A stretch of 64,000 bases of DNA from Megaleporinus macrocephalus (GCA_021613375.1 CM038703.1:24416194-24480193), one strand, 5' to 3'. Positions 50,801 to 62,765 are shown, counted from the first letter of the stretch. Notes: generated by a model not told the origin, from the letters alone. Numbers and translations: made by a program.

Positions 50801-52198
50801 TGATAAAGAGTGGTTTTAGTGTTAGATCCAGTCTGTTGGCTCATTGAACGCAAAAGTGGACAACAACACACATCTGCTCTGTCATCTGATGCCTCTGACA
50901 TAAAGACCCTACAGTTTACTGATCCAGATATTAACGCAGCAATAAACTGTGTGGGGGTGTCCCAGTATCGTCATAAAGAATGCATATTAAGTGTGGTCCC
51001 ACCCTATCCCATTTTAGATGTTCTGTCACAGCTGCATGGTGGCCAAGCCTCTGCTCATTTTTCATTCAAACAAAATTATAGGAGCAAGCAAGACAAACAA
51101 GCTATTTGGCTTTGCAGAACCAAACTGTGCAAGCTGTGTTTGTTTGCTTATGCTTGTTTGAAGAATACGTCAGAACTAGCTGCAGAGTTCTGTATATACG
51201 GTTGAAGGCATAAACGAAATACTTTTGATATGCAGATCAAAATTAAGTAATGAGTCGAATAAAACAACTAGACACATGCAGGTCTAACTAGCACACAATC
51301 ATTAATAATAGAGAGCCAGTTAATTACAGAGAATCTTTAAATCATTGCTCTTTAGGTATTTACAGAGACAATTACTATCCTCAAAAGCAAGTAGTTTTCC
51401 CAGTAGTAGTAGTTATAGTACAATTACTACTTTTTCCTCACTGACAGCTCTGAAAGGATCTGATCATCGTTATTGCCTGATCCTCTGCGAGTAAACCCTT
51501 TGCTAACAACTGACATGTTTGTGTTCCATAGCCAACAAACAGTTAGCACCCATATAAATAACATAATAATCTGAATAATCAATTTTGCACAGGAATGCAA
51601 TGTTAAACATTTTGTGTATGTATTGTAATGTATTATAATTAGATAATCCTTTCCCTAGCTACGAAATGTAGCCGTGTTAGCTAGTTTTTTGTGTAAGTGG
51701 AAACACCATTGTAATTAGCTCTTCCTACTACCCTAGATTTAGTTCACACATGCATTTCCCTAATGTCTCTTGTTACAGAAAGTTGGGCCTCTCAAGATTA
51801 CAATCTTTAAAAATATTACAGATTAATTAATTCAATGGGCTAAGCACTTAGGCTAAGTCAGATGGAGGAAGAAGAGCAGCACAAAGCTTAGAGAGCAACA
51901 TACAGCATACAACTTTCCCAGAAAAATATCTTTTTGCAGTAAAAGCCTTAAAAGCCTGACATTTTAAATTCATTATTTGCATTCTAAAATCTACCAACAG
52001 TGTGGCCCAGACTGAAACTGCTAGGCCTTATAAGACTATAACATTACTTACAAAACTGACAGGTACTTTTGGTCGCTTCTATTTGGTAGCTACATACAGA
52101 ATAAGTAGAAAATGGAGAAAAGAGGAGAAATAAAAATGTTTCTCTGTCTCTGTGTCAGTTAGAATCGTTTGCATTTGCATTAGTTTGTGCATGTGTTA

Positions 52199-52297
52199 TT
52201 ATTGAGACAGTCTGTGTCCGTAGTAGTCATCATAAGGTTCATTAATATTGGTAGTCTGGGGTCGTGGAATGGTGTAATCCTTATCTGTGTCAATTTC
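52199..52297 (-). CDS. GPRC5 receptor terminal coding exon
   Basis: After a pyrimidine tract and CCAG the exon reads EIDTDKDYTIPRPQTTNINE and PYDDYYGHRLSQ, then TAA. It opens in phase 0, as exon 3 requires. The tyrosine-rich acidic tail is typical of regulated cytoplasmic ends of this family. Confidence 0.72.
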   Translation of the reverse strand, partial: EIDTDKDYTIPRPQTTNINEPYDDYYGHRLSQ

Positions 52298-55200
52298 CTG
52301 GAAAAAAAAAATATAATGACTCTTGTGATTTTCAGAATGCATTTGATTTAGTTAATGAAAATGCGATGAACATTTTTATATTGCCTACTTGATTTTAATT
52401 TTGTTGCCTACTTGATTTAGACGGTTATTCATATACACTAAATGGACAAAAGCATAGGAACATACCTCTTAATTATTGATTTCAGGTGTTTCCCTTAAGA
52501 ACCTAGATACACAGTCTGCTTTTACAAATATCTGCAAAAGAATGGGGAGTTCTAAAGAGCTCACTGAATTTGAGTGTGGTATGCGATGAGTGTGATAGGA
52601 CGCCACTGTTGCAACAAGTCAGTCAGTGAATTTTCTTCCCTCCTGGATCTTCCACAATCACAAGTATTATTGGAAAGTGTGAGTGTTTAGGAGTCTTTGG
52701 TGAAAAGTTTGGTGGAGAAGAGATGATGCTATTGGGTTGTTTTTCAGGGGTTGGTCGAGGCTACAGCATACCAAGACATTTTGGACAATTGTACGCTTTC
52801 AACTTTGGGGAAGGCCCTTTTCTCTTTCTCTTTGATTTCACAAAAGCAAGGACTGGTTGGGTATGTTCGGTATGGAAGAACTGGTCTCGCACTCATAAAG
52901 CCCTGACCTCAACCCCTTATGAACTAGAATGGAGGTCTGACAGCAGGTGGCTGAATGGGCAAAAATTCCCACGGACATCTTGTAAAAAGCCTCCCAGGAG
53001 AGTGGATGCTGTTGTAGCTACAAAGAGTGGACCAAATCCATATTAACACATACAGATTTGGACTGGGATGTAAAAAAGCTCCTGTAAGTGTAATGTGTAG
53101 GTGTCCCAATACTTTTGTCCATATAGTATATGTTGATTGATTGGTGTAAGTGAGAATGTGATTGATTGATTTGTGTTAGTGGAAATGTGATTGGTTGTGG
53201 TACTCACTGTCATGGAGAAGCTGGACTCACATGGGGACCTCAGTTTAGGCTCTGCCCTTTTTCCATTCCCTTCAGAAACAAAACATTTTATTAACATATA
53301 ACCACAAAGTGTTACACAAGATAATTGTGTTTACTCTTTTAAATCAGTGTTTTTGTGTCTGTGAGTTGGGACTTTTCCCAGCTTTTTCAGCTGCTGTTTT
53401 CAGCAACAACTACATAACATATATTCAGTTTTAATGTAAAGCCTTACATTAAGTAACAATATGATTAATTACTGCTGTGCTAAGTATTGTGAATGTGTGT
53501 GTGACCCTTTCACCTGTTTTGTCTTTGGGGTCGTGTTGGTATCCCAGGTTGTCTTTTCCGTGATTGTGGAGGTTGGGTAACTCAGCCATTGGGCTTATCC
53601 ATCCGCTGAAGTCTGCAGTTTGATTTTTCATGCCTCTATGTCCACAGAAGACAAACCTGACCTGACTGAGACCTTGACCCAGCAGCAATACCCAGCCGTT
53701 AGCGGTTAGCGCTACACTAATGACAGGGTCGTCCCAGGCTGGGCGTCGGCCCATCTCTTTGTTCCCATGTGTGAACAGCGTGATCCAAACCACCCAGATA
53801 GCAGTGCTAAGCAGAAGAGTGAGGCACAGCATCAACCTCTGCAGTATTCCATGGTACTGCTGCCACTGCAAGGTGCTGGAGCTATGTGTGAGGCAGACAG
53901 AGAAGTGGTGTAATTATTTATGTTTTAGGTATAATTGAGTAATTATGTTTTAATTGTGACCGGAAGGTCGCCGGTTCGAACCCTGGAATTCCCCAGGCCA
54001 CGACTGAGCTTTGAGCAAGGCACCTAACCCCCAACTGCTCCCTGGGCGCCGTGGATAGGGCTGCCCACCGCTCCGGGCATGTGTGCTCACTGCCCCCTAG
54101 TGTGTGTGTGTATGTGGGTGTTTTACTGCACAGATGGGTTAAATGCAGAGGTCAAATTCCGCTGTGTACAAAAACACGTGGCTGATTTGAATTCTGTTCT
54201 GTTCTTCTTCTAAAAATATACCACAGTATAAAACAAATAATAATAATATAGAGTAGTTTCATGATTTAAGGATGCCAATCTGTAGGGTTCTCCTCTATTT
54301 AAAACATTACTCATTTGATGATGTCATGATAGATAGACAAGGACATATTGGGGTACAATTTAGCTCCCCCACCTGTCTAAAACTATTTGTTTGCAAGAAT
54401 GGGGAATTGAACCCTATTGGGGTGTCTCAAAACCTAGTAAGCATAGGCAGCATTTTACGATGAAGTATGCACACTCCCAACATGTAGGCTGTCCCAATTC
54501 TTAAATACCTTAAACATGTTGTCTACTGAGGCGCCTTATTTTTACCAGAATTTAAGGAAGCATTGATGCCGCTAAGGCAATCCCATGATGCAACTCAGGC
54601 AAATATACAAGCAGTGAAGTCATTTTAAAATGTAAGTTATTTCGTTTCTTTCTGGTGTTTTAATGTGTTTCTTGTCATACAGAGATACAAAACATCATTT
54701 TATTTGCAACTTTGCAGCGAGTTGTTTTATACTTGAGCCATTAGCATTTATGCTAGCGGGTTTTTAAGCCTCGGGCTAATGTTTTGTATGCCGCCTGGTA
54801 GCTAAGCAACCAGCTAAACCTCCAGTCGCGTGCAGTGGGCAGGAACAAGCCGCGACGCAGTCGCTCTTTCTCTAACTATAGCGTCTCAATAATCTGTTTT
54901 ATGAGGAGAGATGTCAGAGAGAATGCTGCTACTTAAACAGCTACCTACCTAGTCAGTGCCTACTTAGACATCTCAATAGGCTTTGAGACACACCCTATAT
55001 GTTGTTAACTACCACACATCTACTAGACAAGGGATGCACATCTCTCATTCTACTCCAGTGTCCAGTATGGTTTGGAAACCAGAACAATTTAAAACCACCC
55101 AAAATGACAGATGTTTGCACAGGGAAATCACCACAGTGTGCTGTGCCCTCCAGGAATTGTGCACCTCTGTGTGTAATTACGGAATTTAATGCTTTTTTAT

Positions 55201-56160
55201 AAACAGATGTTTTCACTACTCTGTTGGCAGGATTTCCAATGCTGTGGTGATGTGCCCATGTATGATAGGCCACAGCTGACTGGGATGAAATCTAGAGGCG
55301 ATCAAGAGTGATGACTGTGGCTCATAGAAACAGAACGATGGTGGAGGCTATAAATAATACACACCAACACTCTAGCTATTATGAAAGGTTCTTCCATTAC
55401 CTCCTCAAAAATAGCAAGACTTTCTGTAGAATGTAAGGTTAGAAATCTTTACTCACCTGTAGGTGGTGCCACGACACAAGAAGCAAAGAGACAGCACCGT
55501 GGCAAGGGCCAGCAAAACCACAACGTAGCTCAGCAGCATGACAAATTCGTCCTGCGAGTAATAGCATGAGTGCCTGTCACGCACCAGGACCACCAGCAGC
55601 CACTCCATTGCTATTACAACCTGCACAAGTGCCAAGGCCAGCACCAGGCCTGGCTCCCCCCAGCCTCCACACATGCCCCAGCCCAATGCCACCAGCGTCC
55701 GTGCTATTAGGCACGCAAAGGCCAGGCTGAACAAGACACCGAACAGGAAAACACGGACAGGGCATGTCCGCTCTGTCAGGCTTACGATGAAGGAGTATGG
55801 TAGTGCAAAGATTCCACCTACAGCTAGCAAGTACAGCACTGTAGACACACATGCTGACCCTTGTACATTGTTTGAGCTCATCCTCTGCCTGCAGGGGCTG
55901 CACACACACACACACCAGAGCAGCACCCCTAGCAGCAGTGCCAGGCTGATCAAAAAGCCCAGGATAGTCAGCACCTGGATGACAATGCCCCATGCTGTGT
56001 GTAGGTCACAAAGAAAGTGGAATTCTGGGTTTAGGTTGTCACTACAACCTGGGGGTACCAGGCCTGTGGAGTTGGCAGTACTGCCTGTGTCATTCTGTCC
56101 CACAGTGCCTTCAGTGAGGATGAGGAGGAGGAGGAAGTGTGTTTTAATCTGTAAATCCAT
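52199..56160 (-). CDS. GPRC5-family seven-helix receptor (whole gene, 4 coding exons)
   Basis: GPRC5 (RAIG) proteins are orphan class C G-protein-coupled receptors with a short extracellular N-terminus at the plasma membrane. Coding segments, in order on the - strand: 56160-55457, 53881-53514, 53269-53208 and 52297-52199. Total 1233 nt gives 410 residues plus stop, in the usual family range. Residues 1-22 look like a signal peptide (hydrophobic LLLLILTEG), followed by NDT and NST glycosylation sites. Five hydrophobic segments are in the first exon and two in the second. Family marks are AWGIVIQ before TM1, VFLFGVLFSLAFACL in TM3, AIWVVWITLFTHGNK in TM6 and AWDDPV..ALTANGWV before and in TM7. 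GNK favours GPRC5C and RRPAWDDPV resembles GPRC5D, so the paralogue is unresolved. A leader exon probably exists, since an acceptor lies 74 nt before the ATG. Confidence 0.88.
52436..53128 (+). mobile_element. Degenerate, internally deleted Tc1-like element in the GPRC5 last intron
   Basis: The ends CACTAAATGGACAAAAGCAT and, inward from the right, ATACTATATGGACAAAAGTA followed by TTGGGACACC form the inverted repeat. Interior scraps match Tc1 transposase sequence (SIPRHFGQLYAFNFGEGPFL, then CCTGACCTCAACCCC and GGTCTGACAGCAGG). There are many frameshifts and the 5' half is mostly missing. Its orientation is opposite to the host gene. Confidence 0.8.
53208..53269 (-). CDS. GPRC5 receptor coding exon 3 (cytoplasmic tail)
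   Basis: A 62-nt exon with acceptor TTTCTGAAG and donor GTGAGT, phase 1 to 0. It encodes GNGKRAEPKLRSPCESSFSM and T. Assignment rests on phase agreement and splice sites; the tail is poorly conserved. Confidence 0.7.
53514..53881 (-). CDS. GPRC5 receptor coding exon 2 (TM6-TM7 and tail)
   Basis: Acceptor ACATAG gives a start at 53881. A second acceptor 6 nt on (CTCCAG, start 53875) keeps the same frame. The exon encodes LQWQQYHGILQRLMLCLTLL and STAIWVVWITLF, then the conserved WDDP and TANGWV. The C-terminal tail follows. The donor is GTGAAA, phase 1. The usual Y..PE ending of TM7 in this family is replaced by GQGLSQV. Confidence 0.85.
53956..54185 (+). mobile_element. tRNA-derived SINE, copy 1
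   Basis: The B box GGTTCGAACCC is at 53973-53983. It is followed by the SINE body (GAGCAAGGCACCTAACCCCC, AACTGCTCCCTGGGCGCCG, GGGCTGCCCACCGC, TGCTCACTGCCCCC) and the tail GGGTTAAATGCAGAGGTCAA. The A box is not evident, so it is probably 5'-truncated. It lies in the intron between GPRC5 coding exons 1 and 2. Confidence 0.85.
55457..56160 (-). CDS. GPRC5 receptor coding exon 1 (signal peptide to TM5)
   Basis: I chose the start at MDLQIKTHFLLLL (56160) because it gives a signal peptide. The frame also stays open upstream to 56274, but a good acceptor, TCCCACTCTAG, ends at 56235, so the upstream methionine would be intronic. The exon ends in TAC AG before donor GTGAGT (55456-55451), phase 2. It has cysteine-rich CVCVCSPC after TM1. 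Confidence 0.88.
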
Positions 56161-56274
56161 GTGGCTGCAAGGAAGGTTTCTTCTGCTCTTTATGGGCTTT
56201 TTTTCTTGAAGGCTTTTGTTTTCATTAGCTCGGTCTAGAGTGGGAGAAGAATTTTCAAGTAAAGAATAGATCAT

Positions 56275-57200
56275 GTGAATGTTGCAAACAATTAAGACTG
56301 TATTATATGAAGAGTTTTGCTACAAAATGCTGTATATCCACTTGAATGAATATTGTACATAATAAGATATAAAGACATTAAAAAAAACTTATATGGAAAA
56401 GACACTTATATTTCTCTATCCCATGTAATATAAAAATACTGGTTTACTTAGTTGTTAAAATTAATACCATACCAAACGTAATCACATCAAGGAAACAACA
56501 TCAATCCTTTAACAGACATGTATTCCTAGGCCCATGTATTAAGGCAGTTTTGTATTTTTGAGCGATAAGAGCATGTGTGTAACAGATCAATAAATAATTT
56601 AATTTAGACTATACAAGTTTAACATATTTTTCCTTAGAATAAGCTGTTGACATTTTTTAAGATAATATGATTTAACTATTTAAATTTCTTTGATTTAATT
56701 ACTTCACATTGACACTATGTGAAATTATTATGAAATAATTAAAATAATTGTAAATTATCTCTTCTAAAAAGAGATAATTTGAAATACTTGGATTTTACAA
56801 ACAATGAACTATGGAAGACATCAAAAAAAGGAAACAATTGCCTTGGTGGAGGTCACTACTGGACTTTTGCTTTATTTTCACTTTTGTGCAGACAAAATTC
56901 TCACTGAATGCAAACACATGATCCGAAGGCCAGTCAAGTTTTTTTGACAGTCCAGGGATGGTTTAGATTTCCAACCATTCATCAGTTAGTACAGTCATTA
57001 AACGGTTTTTAGAATGGCCTCTATTTATAATTGTTGGAATCTATTTATAATTGTTGATAAGGGGCCTCATAAGATTTCTGCCAGACTGATCTTTTGTATA
57101 AACAGATTTACTTTAGCTTAAGGCAAATAAATAAAAGTCCCAAAAGGGGAGCGTTATAGTTTTTAAATATGAGCTGTAGTTAAGGCATTCAGTTATGTGA
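56275..57200. other. Region upstream of the GPRC5 gene
   Basis: AT-rich. It should hold the GPRC5 leader exon and promoter, but I could not identify them. A 12-bp perfect hairpin is at 56752-56780 (AAATTATCTCTT and its complement, 5-nt loop). Confidence 0.35.
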
Positions 57201-57214
57201 CCAGTCTTCAATGC

Positions 57215-57410
57215 AATAGACCAACAGGACATGACTGAAGTGCCCTTGAGCAAGGCACCTAACCCTAACTGCTCCCTGGGTACTGTGAATAGGGCTGCCC
57301 ACCACTACAGGCAAGTGTGCTCACTGCTCTCTAGTGTGTATGTTCACTTGTGAGGGTATATGTGGTTGTTTCACTGCATGGGTTAAATAGGTTGAATTCT
57401 ACACCTTTAT
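57215..57410 (+). mobile_element. tRNA-derived SINE, copy 2 (truncated, older)
   Basis: It shares GAGCAAGGCACCTAACCC, AACTGCTCCCTGGG, AGGGCTGCCCACC, GTGTGCTCACTGC and GGGTTAAAT with the copy at 54 kb, but lacks the B box and has more mismatches. Confidence 0.78.
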
Positions 57411-57479
57411 AGACAAACAATCCAATAGTAACAAAGTAATAAGATTGCATTTCTTAATATAGAAATCTTTTGGATTAGA

Positions 57480-59097
57480 TTACAATTAAGAAGGAAAGTG
57501 CGCATGCGCGAAAGTGCATGCAGCCTTTGCAGTAGCTCCCGCTTGCGTGTTCGTGTTTTTTCTTTTTAACTATAGTTTATCTTAATAATATTTATTTATT
57601 TTTTACAAGGTAACTTAGTGAAGCTGTGCCCTCTCGAATCATGCTAGGAGAGAGAGTTTTGGTCAGTTTGTTCTCTGTGAAAGTTCTACTTTCACTCTAC
57701 TGGTGCACCGCGGCGCAGCATGGCCCCTTTGTTTACACCCGGGATCAGCTGATCACGCTGAAGCCGGCCGGCATGGAGACCAGGGCCGCTAACATCCCCG
57801 AGGAGCTTTGGAGACGGACGCACAGGGGCTGTAGAGGAGGAACTAAACAGCGCAAGAGGAAAGTGAGGGCGAAGAGACGGAGGCTTATGGAAAAAAAGGG
57901 GTATAAGCCGCGTCTTCCCACTCTCGTCATGGGCAACGTTAGATCGCTGGCTAATAAGATGGACGAGCTAACAGCGTTAGCCATGAGTCAGAAGGAGTAC
58001 CGACAGTGTAGTTTAATGTGCTTTTCAGAGACGTGGCTACACCAGAACATTCCAGATGAGAATGTTTCAATCGCTGGCTTTCAGACTGTTCGGGCCGACC
58101 GGGACTGCACCGAGAGCGGTAAGCGGAGAGGGGGAGGGCTGGCTGTGTTAGTTAATAACCACTGGTGCTCTCCTGGTCACATTACCATCAAGGAGCGTAT
58201 CTGTTGTAACTTGACTCAGTATGTGGACTGTCTCACCAGAGAGGAGAGAACACTGGACCTACTGTATGCTAATACATGTATGCCTACTGCTCCCACCTCC
58301 CCCCTCTGGGTGGATCTGATCACAACTTGGTCAGCCTTAGCTCAAAGTATGTGCCTCAGGTGAAGAGTCAGCCTGTGACCACGAAGACAGTGAGGAGATG
58401 GTCAGAGGAGACTTCTGAAGTGCTGCAGGACTGCTTTGAGACTACAGACTGGACAGCACTCTATAAGCCTCATGGAGAGGACATCGATGGGCTCACAGAG
58501 TGCATCACAGAGTGCATCACAGACTACATCAATGTCTGTGTTAACTCCACTGTCCCAACCAGGACTGTTAAATGTTAACCAAACAACAAACCGTGGGTAA
58601 CAAAAGACATTAAAGCCTTCCTCAACAAGAAGAAGAGGGCTTTCAGAGCTGGAGACCGGGAGGAGGTGAGAACGATTCAGAGAGAGCTGAAGAGAACCAT
58701 CAGGGAGGCTAAGAACAGATATAGGAGGAAGCTAGAGTGGAAACTCCAGCAGAACAACTTGAGGGATGTATGGAGTGGTATGAGAACCATCACTGGCTTC
58801 AGGTCCAGCAACAACAGGGGGGTAGAGGGCAGTGTGGACAGGGCCAACGAGTTAAATTTGTTTTTTAACAGATTTGACACTGCAAGCCCTGACCTCTCAC
58901 TCCCTGACTCCTCTGCTGCCAGGCCTCAACAGCCCACTCCACTCCCTCTCCCTGCCCCTCCTGATAGCCTCCCCCTCTCCTGTGATAGTCCACTTCACAT
59001 CTCTCCCCCACCCCCCCGGGGGGCACCAGTCACCTCTACAGTGAATCTCACAGCTGACCAGGTGAGAAGACAGCTACAGAGACTCCACACGAACAAG
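57480..59097 (+). mobile_element. CR1/L2/Rex-type LINE, 5' half (outer element)
   Basis: A GC-richer 5' region (with GCGCATGCGC) precedes an ORF at 57626. The frame begins the endonuclease (MGNVRSLANKMDELTALA, SLMCFSETWLHQNIPDENVS, GGGLAVLVNNHWC). It then jumps from KERICC to LTQYVDCLTREERTLDLLYA, losing about 100 residues including the GDFNH region. Later parts: PVTTKTVRRWSEETSEVLQD, a TAA stop at 58576 and RTIREAKNRYRRKLEWKLQQ. It ends in LQRLHTNK, where the nested element interrupts it. Confidence 0.88.
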
Positions 59098-60691
59098 TCA
59101 AGTCAAGTTAAGTCAAGTGGGTTTTATTGTCATTTCAACTACATACAGAGTACACAGTGAAACGAAACAACGTTCCTCCAGGACCATGGTGCAACATAGA
59201 CAGTGCATACAAGACACAAGTGCAACACAAACAAACAAGTACAGACAGAGAATAATAAATAATTGCCGGTAGTGTGCAATTTGTTCAATGTGTATAAATA
59301 GAGTCCAGTGAGGTAGTAAAGTTATTAGTGCAATGCTTTGTGCAAAAATGCTTCCCCCTTTTTTATCTGGGGTAAATGGTTGGAGAGAGAGAGAGAGAGT
59401 GTACATGTACCAGAAAAGATATCAGTTCAGACGTTGAGTTGTGTTGAGAAGTCTGATGGCTTGGGGGAAGAAGCTGTTGCAGAGTCTGGTCGTGTTGGAC
59501 CGGATGCTGCGGTACCTTCTTCCTGATGGCAGGAGGGAGAACAGTCTGTGTGAAGGGTGGGTGGGGTCATCCACAATGCTGGTTGCTTTGCGGATGCAGC
59601 GGGTGGTGTAAATGTCCAAGACAGAGGGGAGAGAGACTCAGATGATCCTCTCAGCTGTCCTCACAATGCGTTGGAGGGACTTGCAGTCAGAGGCTGTGCA
59701 GGTCCCAAACCAGGCAGTGATGCAGCTGCTTAGGATGCTCTCTATGGTTCCCCTATAGAAGAGGGTGAGGATGGGTGGAGGGAGACAGGGCTTTCTCAGC
59801 TTCCGGAGGAAGTAGAGACGCTGCTGGGCTTTCTTGGCTGTAGAGCTGGTGTTCAGGGACCAGGTGAGGTTCTCCGCTAGGTGGACACCAAGAAACTTCC
59901 TTCCTGAGTTCAACAACCATTTCCTTGGTCTTCTCCACATTCCAGTGAAGGTTGTTGACTGTACACCAGTCTGTCAGCTGCTGTACCTCCTCCCTGTATG
60001 CTGACTCGTCGCAAGGTGGGGGCAGGGCTCCGCCCGGTACGCACTGGGTATGTTTGTGTAAACAAGGTCCAACGCGTTCGCTCCTCTCGTGGCAAAGTCC
60101 ACATGCTGGTGGAATTTAGGGAGGACTGACTGGAGATTAGCGTGGTTGAAATCTCTGGCGACAATGAACAGTGCGTCTGGATGTCTGGTCTGCAGATCGC
60201 TGATGCCCCCGTGCAGTTCCCACAGTGCCTCCCTAGCATTAGCATTAGCGCTAGCGCTAGGCGGTATGTACACGGCGGCTATCAGCACGGCGGAGAATTC
60301 CCGTACTAAATAAAAAGGTCTGCACTTGACTATGATGAACTCCACCAGCGGAGAGCAGTGCTTGGCGACTGTCACAGCGTTGTTGCACCATTCTGTGTTG
60401 ATGTAAACACACACGCCTCCACCGCGGGTCTTCCCGGACAGAGCCGCGCTCCTATCCGCTCTGAACGAGGCTAGCCCGTCTAGCTGAATGGCGCTGTCTG
60501 GAATACTGTAGGCTGATTTCTCCACTGAAGCAGGGTCTGGCGGTGGTAGGATATGTGCACTGGTGTTCCGGTGCACATATTTGCAGAGATGGACGTGAAT
60601 ATCCACAAACAATGACACAAAAAAGCACCATTTCTCGGACCAAGAGTGGCCGCTGCGTGTTAACGCCCGCCAACCGGAACTGGTACTACCG
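59098..60691 (-). mobile_element. Inverted LINE nested in the outer LINE
   Basis: On the - strand it runs from about 60691 to a 3' end with the AATGACAATAAAACCCACTT tail and ACTTG repeats at 59098-59120. It has an endonuclease part (TRGGGVCVYINTEWCNNAV, REFSAVLIAAVYIPPSA, ARDFNHANLQSVLPKF) joined directly near 59990 to the far end of the reverse transcriptase (LTDWCTVNNLHWNVEKTKEM, LSSCITAWFGTCTASDCKSL). The polymerase core is therefore deleted. No target duplication is visible. Confidence 0.85.
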
Positions 60692-62043
60692 GCTGCAGGC
60701 CCTGATGTTGTCCCCCCCAGGGTGCTTAAAGCCTGTGCCACCCAACTTTGTGGAGTCCTGCAGCATGTCTTCAACATGAGCCTGAGTCTCCAGAGGGTCC
60801 CTGTGATGTGGAAGACATCCTGCATTGTTCCTGTGCCAAAGACTTCACGGCTCAGTGACATCAAGGACTACAGGCCAGTGGCACTAACGTCCCACATCAT
60901 GAAGACCATGGAGAGACTTGTCCTGGATCAGCCCCGGCCTATGGTCCAGCCACTTCTAGACCCCCTCCAGTTCGCCTACCAGCCTTGTCTGGGAGTGGAA
61001 GATGCCATCATCTACCTGCTGAACCGAGTCTACGCTCACCTGGATAAGCCAGACAGCACTGTGAGGATCATGTTCTTTGACTTCTCCAGTGCATTTAACA
61101 CCATTCAGCCTGCTCTTCTGGGTGACAAGCTGAACGTGATGCAAGTAGACGCCCCCCTCGTGTCCTGGATTGTTGACTACCTGACTGGCAGACCACAGTA
61201 TGTGCGTCTGCAGCACTGTGTGTTGGACAGAGTGGTCAGCAACACTGGAGCCCCTCAGGGAACAGTCCTCTCTCCCTTCCTCTTCACCCTCTACACCACT
61301 GATTTCAACTACTGCTCAGAGACCTGCCACCTTCAGAAGTTCTCTGATGACTCTGCACTAGTTGGATGTATCAGCAGGGGTGATGAGGATGAGTACAGGG
61401 CCACGGTAAACAACTTTGTTGCGTGGTGTGAGCTGAACCATCTGCAGCTCAATGTGACAAAGACAAAGGAGCTGGTGGTGGACCTGAGGAGGGACAAAAC
61501 GCAGGTGACCCCTGTTTCCATCAGGGGGGTCAGTGTGGACACTGTGGAGGATTATAAATATCTGGGCGTGCACATTGACAATAAACTGGACTGGGCTAAG
61601 AACACTGACGCCCTCTACAAGAAGGGCCAAAGCCGTCTCTATTTTCTTAGGCGTCTGAGGTCCTTCAACATCTGCAGGACTATGCTGAGGATCTTTTATG
61701 AGTCTGTAGTTGCCAGTGCCATCCTATACGCTGTTGCATGCTGGGGCAGCAGGCTGAGGGTGGCAGATGCCAACAGACTTAATAAACTGATCCGCAGAGC
61801 CATGATGTTGTGGGTGTGGAGCTGGACTCGCTGACGGCAGTGTCTGAGAGGAGGACGCTGTCTAAGCTGCAGGCCATCATGGATAATGGTTCCCACCCTC
61901 TTTATCACACAGTGATGAGACGCAGGAGCACATTCAGTGCGAGACTCATTCAACCAACATGCACTACAGAAAGCCACAGGAGGTCATTCCTACCAGAGGC
62001 TATCAGACTTTATAACTCCTCCCTTAACGTACGACGCCTTTGA
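60692..62043 (+). pseudogene. LINE reverse transcriptase, frameshifted
   Basis: A long open stretch (to 61834) keeps the polymerase motifs: SDIKDYRPVALTSHIMKTME, LDPLQFAYQP, MFFDFSSAFNTIQ, NTGAPQGTVLSPFLF and FSDDSALVG with the catalytic DD. KYLGVHIDNKLDW follows. The frame breaks near 61802 at RRAM; the remaining 3' part (GVELDSLTAVSERRTLSKLQ to NSSLNVRRL) lies in another frame, ending at TGA 62041. The catalytic centre is intact, so the lesion is recent, but the element has no complete endonuclease. Confidence 0.88.
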
Positions 62044-62380
62044 CAAGTACAGTAATAACAATAGAACAATAATTTAATTATGTGTGCAACAACTCAAATG
62101 TGCAATAACTTTCCTACTTCTAAACTCTTACTGCTGTATACAGTATATCTGTACTTATTACTATATCCACAGTCACTTTACATTTTATTATTCTATTGTA
62201 TCATAAGACTTAAGACTGTACTGTATCATGAGACTATGTGTACATATGACAAATTTCTTTTATGTTGTAAATTATTATTAGAGTGTTTATTCTTCTACAC
62301 AAGGGCTGCTACTGCAATAACTGCAATTTCCCCCTGGGATCAATAAAATATTTCTGATTCTGATTCTGATTACAATTATT
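60692..62380 (+). mobile_element. CR1/L2/Rex-type LINE, 3' half (outer element, continued)
   Basis: It resumes at AAGPD immediately where the 5' half stopped at HTNK, so the two halves fit codon to codon. It ends with CAATTTCCCCCTGGGATCAA, then TAAAATATT and a repeated TCTGAT tail, the 3' end of a LINE of this group. 62380-64000 beyond it is AT-rich, with only the two hairpins below. Confidence 0.88.
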
Positions 62381-62708
62381 AACAGATTATTAGTAACCCT
62401 CCCAACCCTGGTCCTTGAAGGAGAAGCAAACTAAGCAGCTAAAAACTCCAATAAAAAAACTCACAAACGCAGATCCTTGTTCTATGTTCAGAAGACGTGT
62501 AAATGGTGAGCATCATAAAATCAGCTTTCTTTATATCTCAGTTCTACTAAAACTTATCCTCTTCCTAACACAGCAGATGTAGTTTTATAGATAGTGGTAA
62601 CAGAATGATTGTAGGCAAAAATCAAATTCGCAATATTTTGTATTTGGCTCTCAGATTTGACCAGGAATGGTTAGCTTGCACTGCTGTTCTGTTTTTTTGT
62701 TTTTTTTT

Positions 62709-62765
62709 GCTTTTTGGCACCAATGGCTTACATACAACCTGTGTAAGCCATTGGTGCCAAAAAGC
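62709..62765. repeat. Perfect hairpin, 24-bp arms, 9-nt loop
   Basis: The left arm 62709-62732 (GCTTTTTGGCACCAATGGCT then TACA) is the exact reverse complement of 62742-62765, with loop TACAACCTG. Flanking T-rich and A-rich sequence extends it imperfectly. Confidence 0.95.

Noticed and set aside
53973..53983. B box as a functional tRNA gene
   Set aside because: No cloverleaf or A box around it; the downstream body is that of a SINE.
54983..55273. Overlapping ORFs of 60-90 codons on both strands
   Set aside because: They lie in a GPRC5 intron and show no domain; probably chance or an old repeat.
55673..56209. 178-codon + strand ORF
   Set aside because: Antisense shadow of the GPRC5 first coding exon.
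57626..58363. 245-codon ORF as a host secreted protein
   Set aside because: The hydrophobic start is followed by LINE endonuclease sequence; it belongs to the mobile element.
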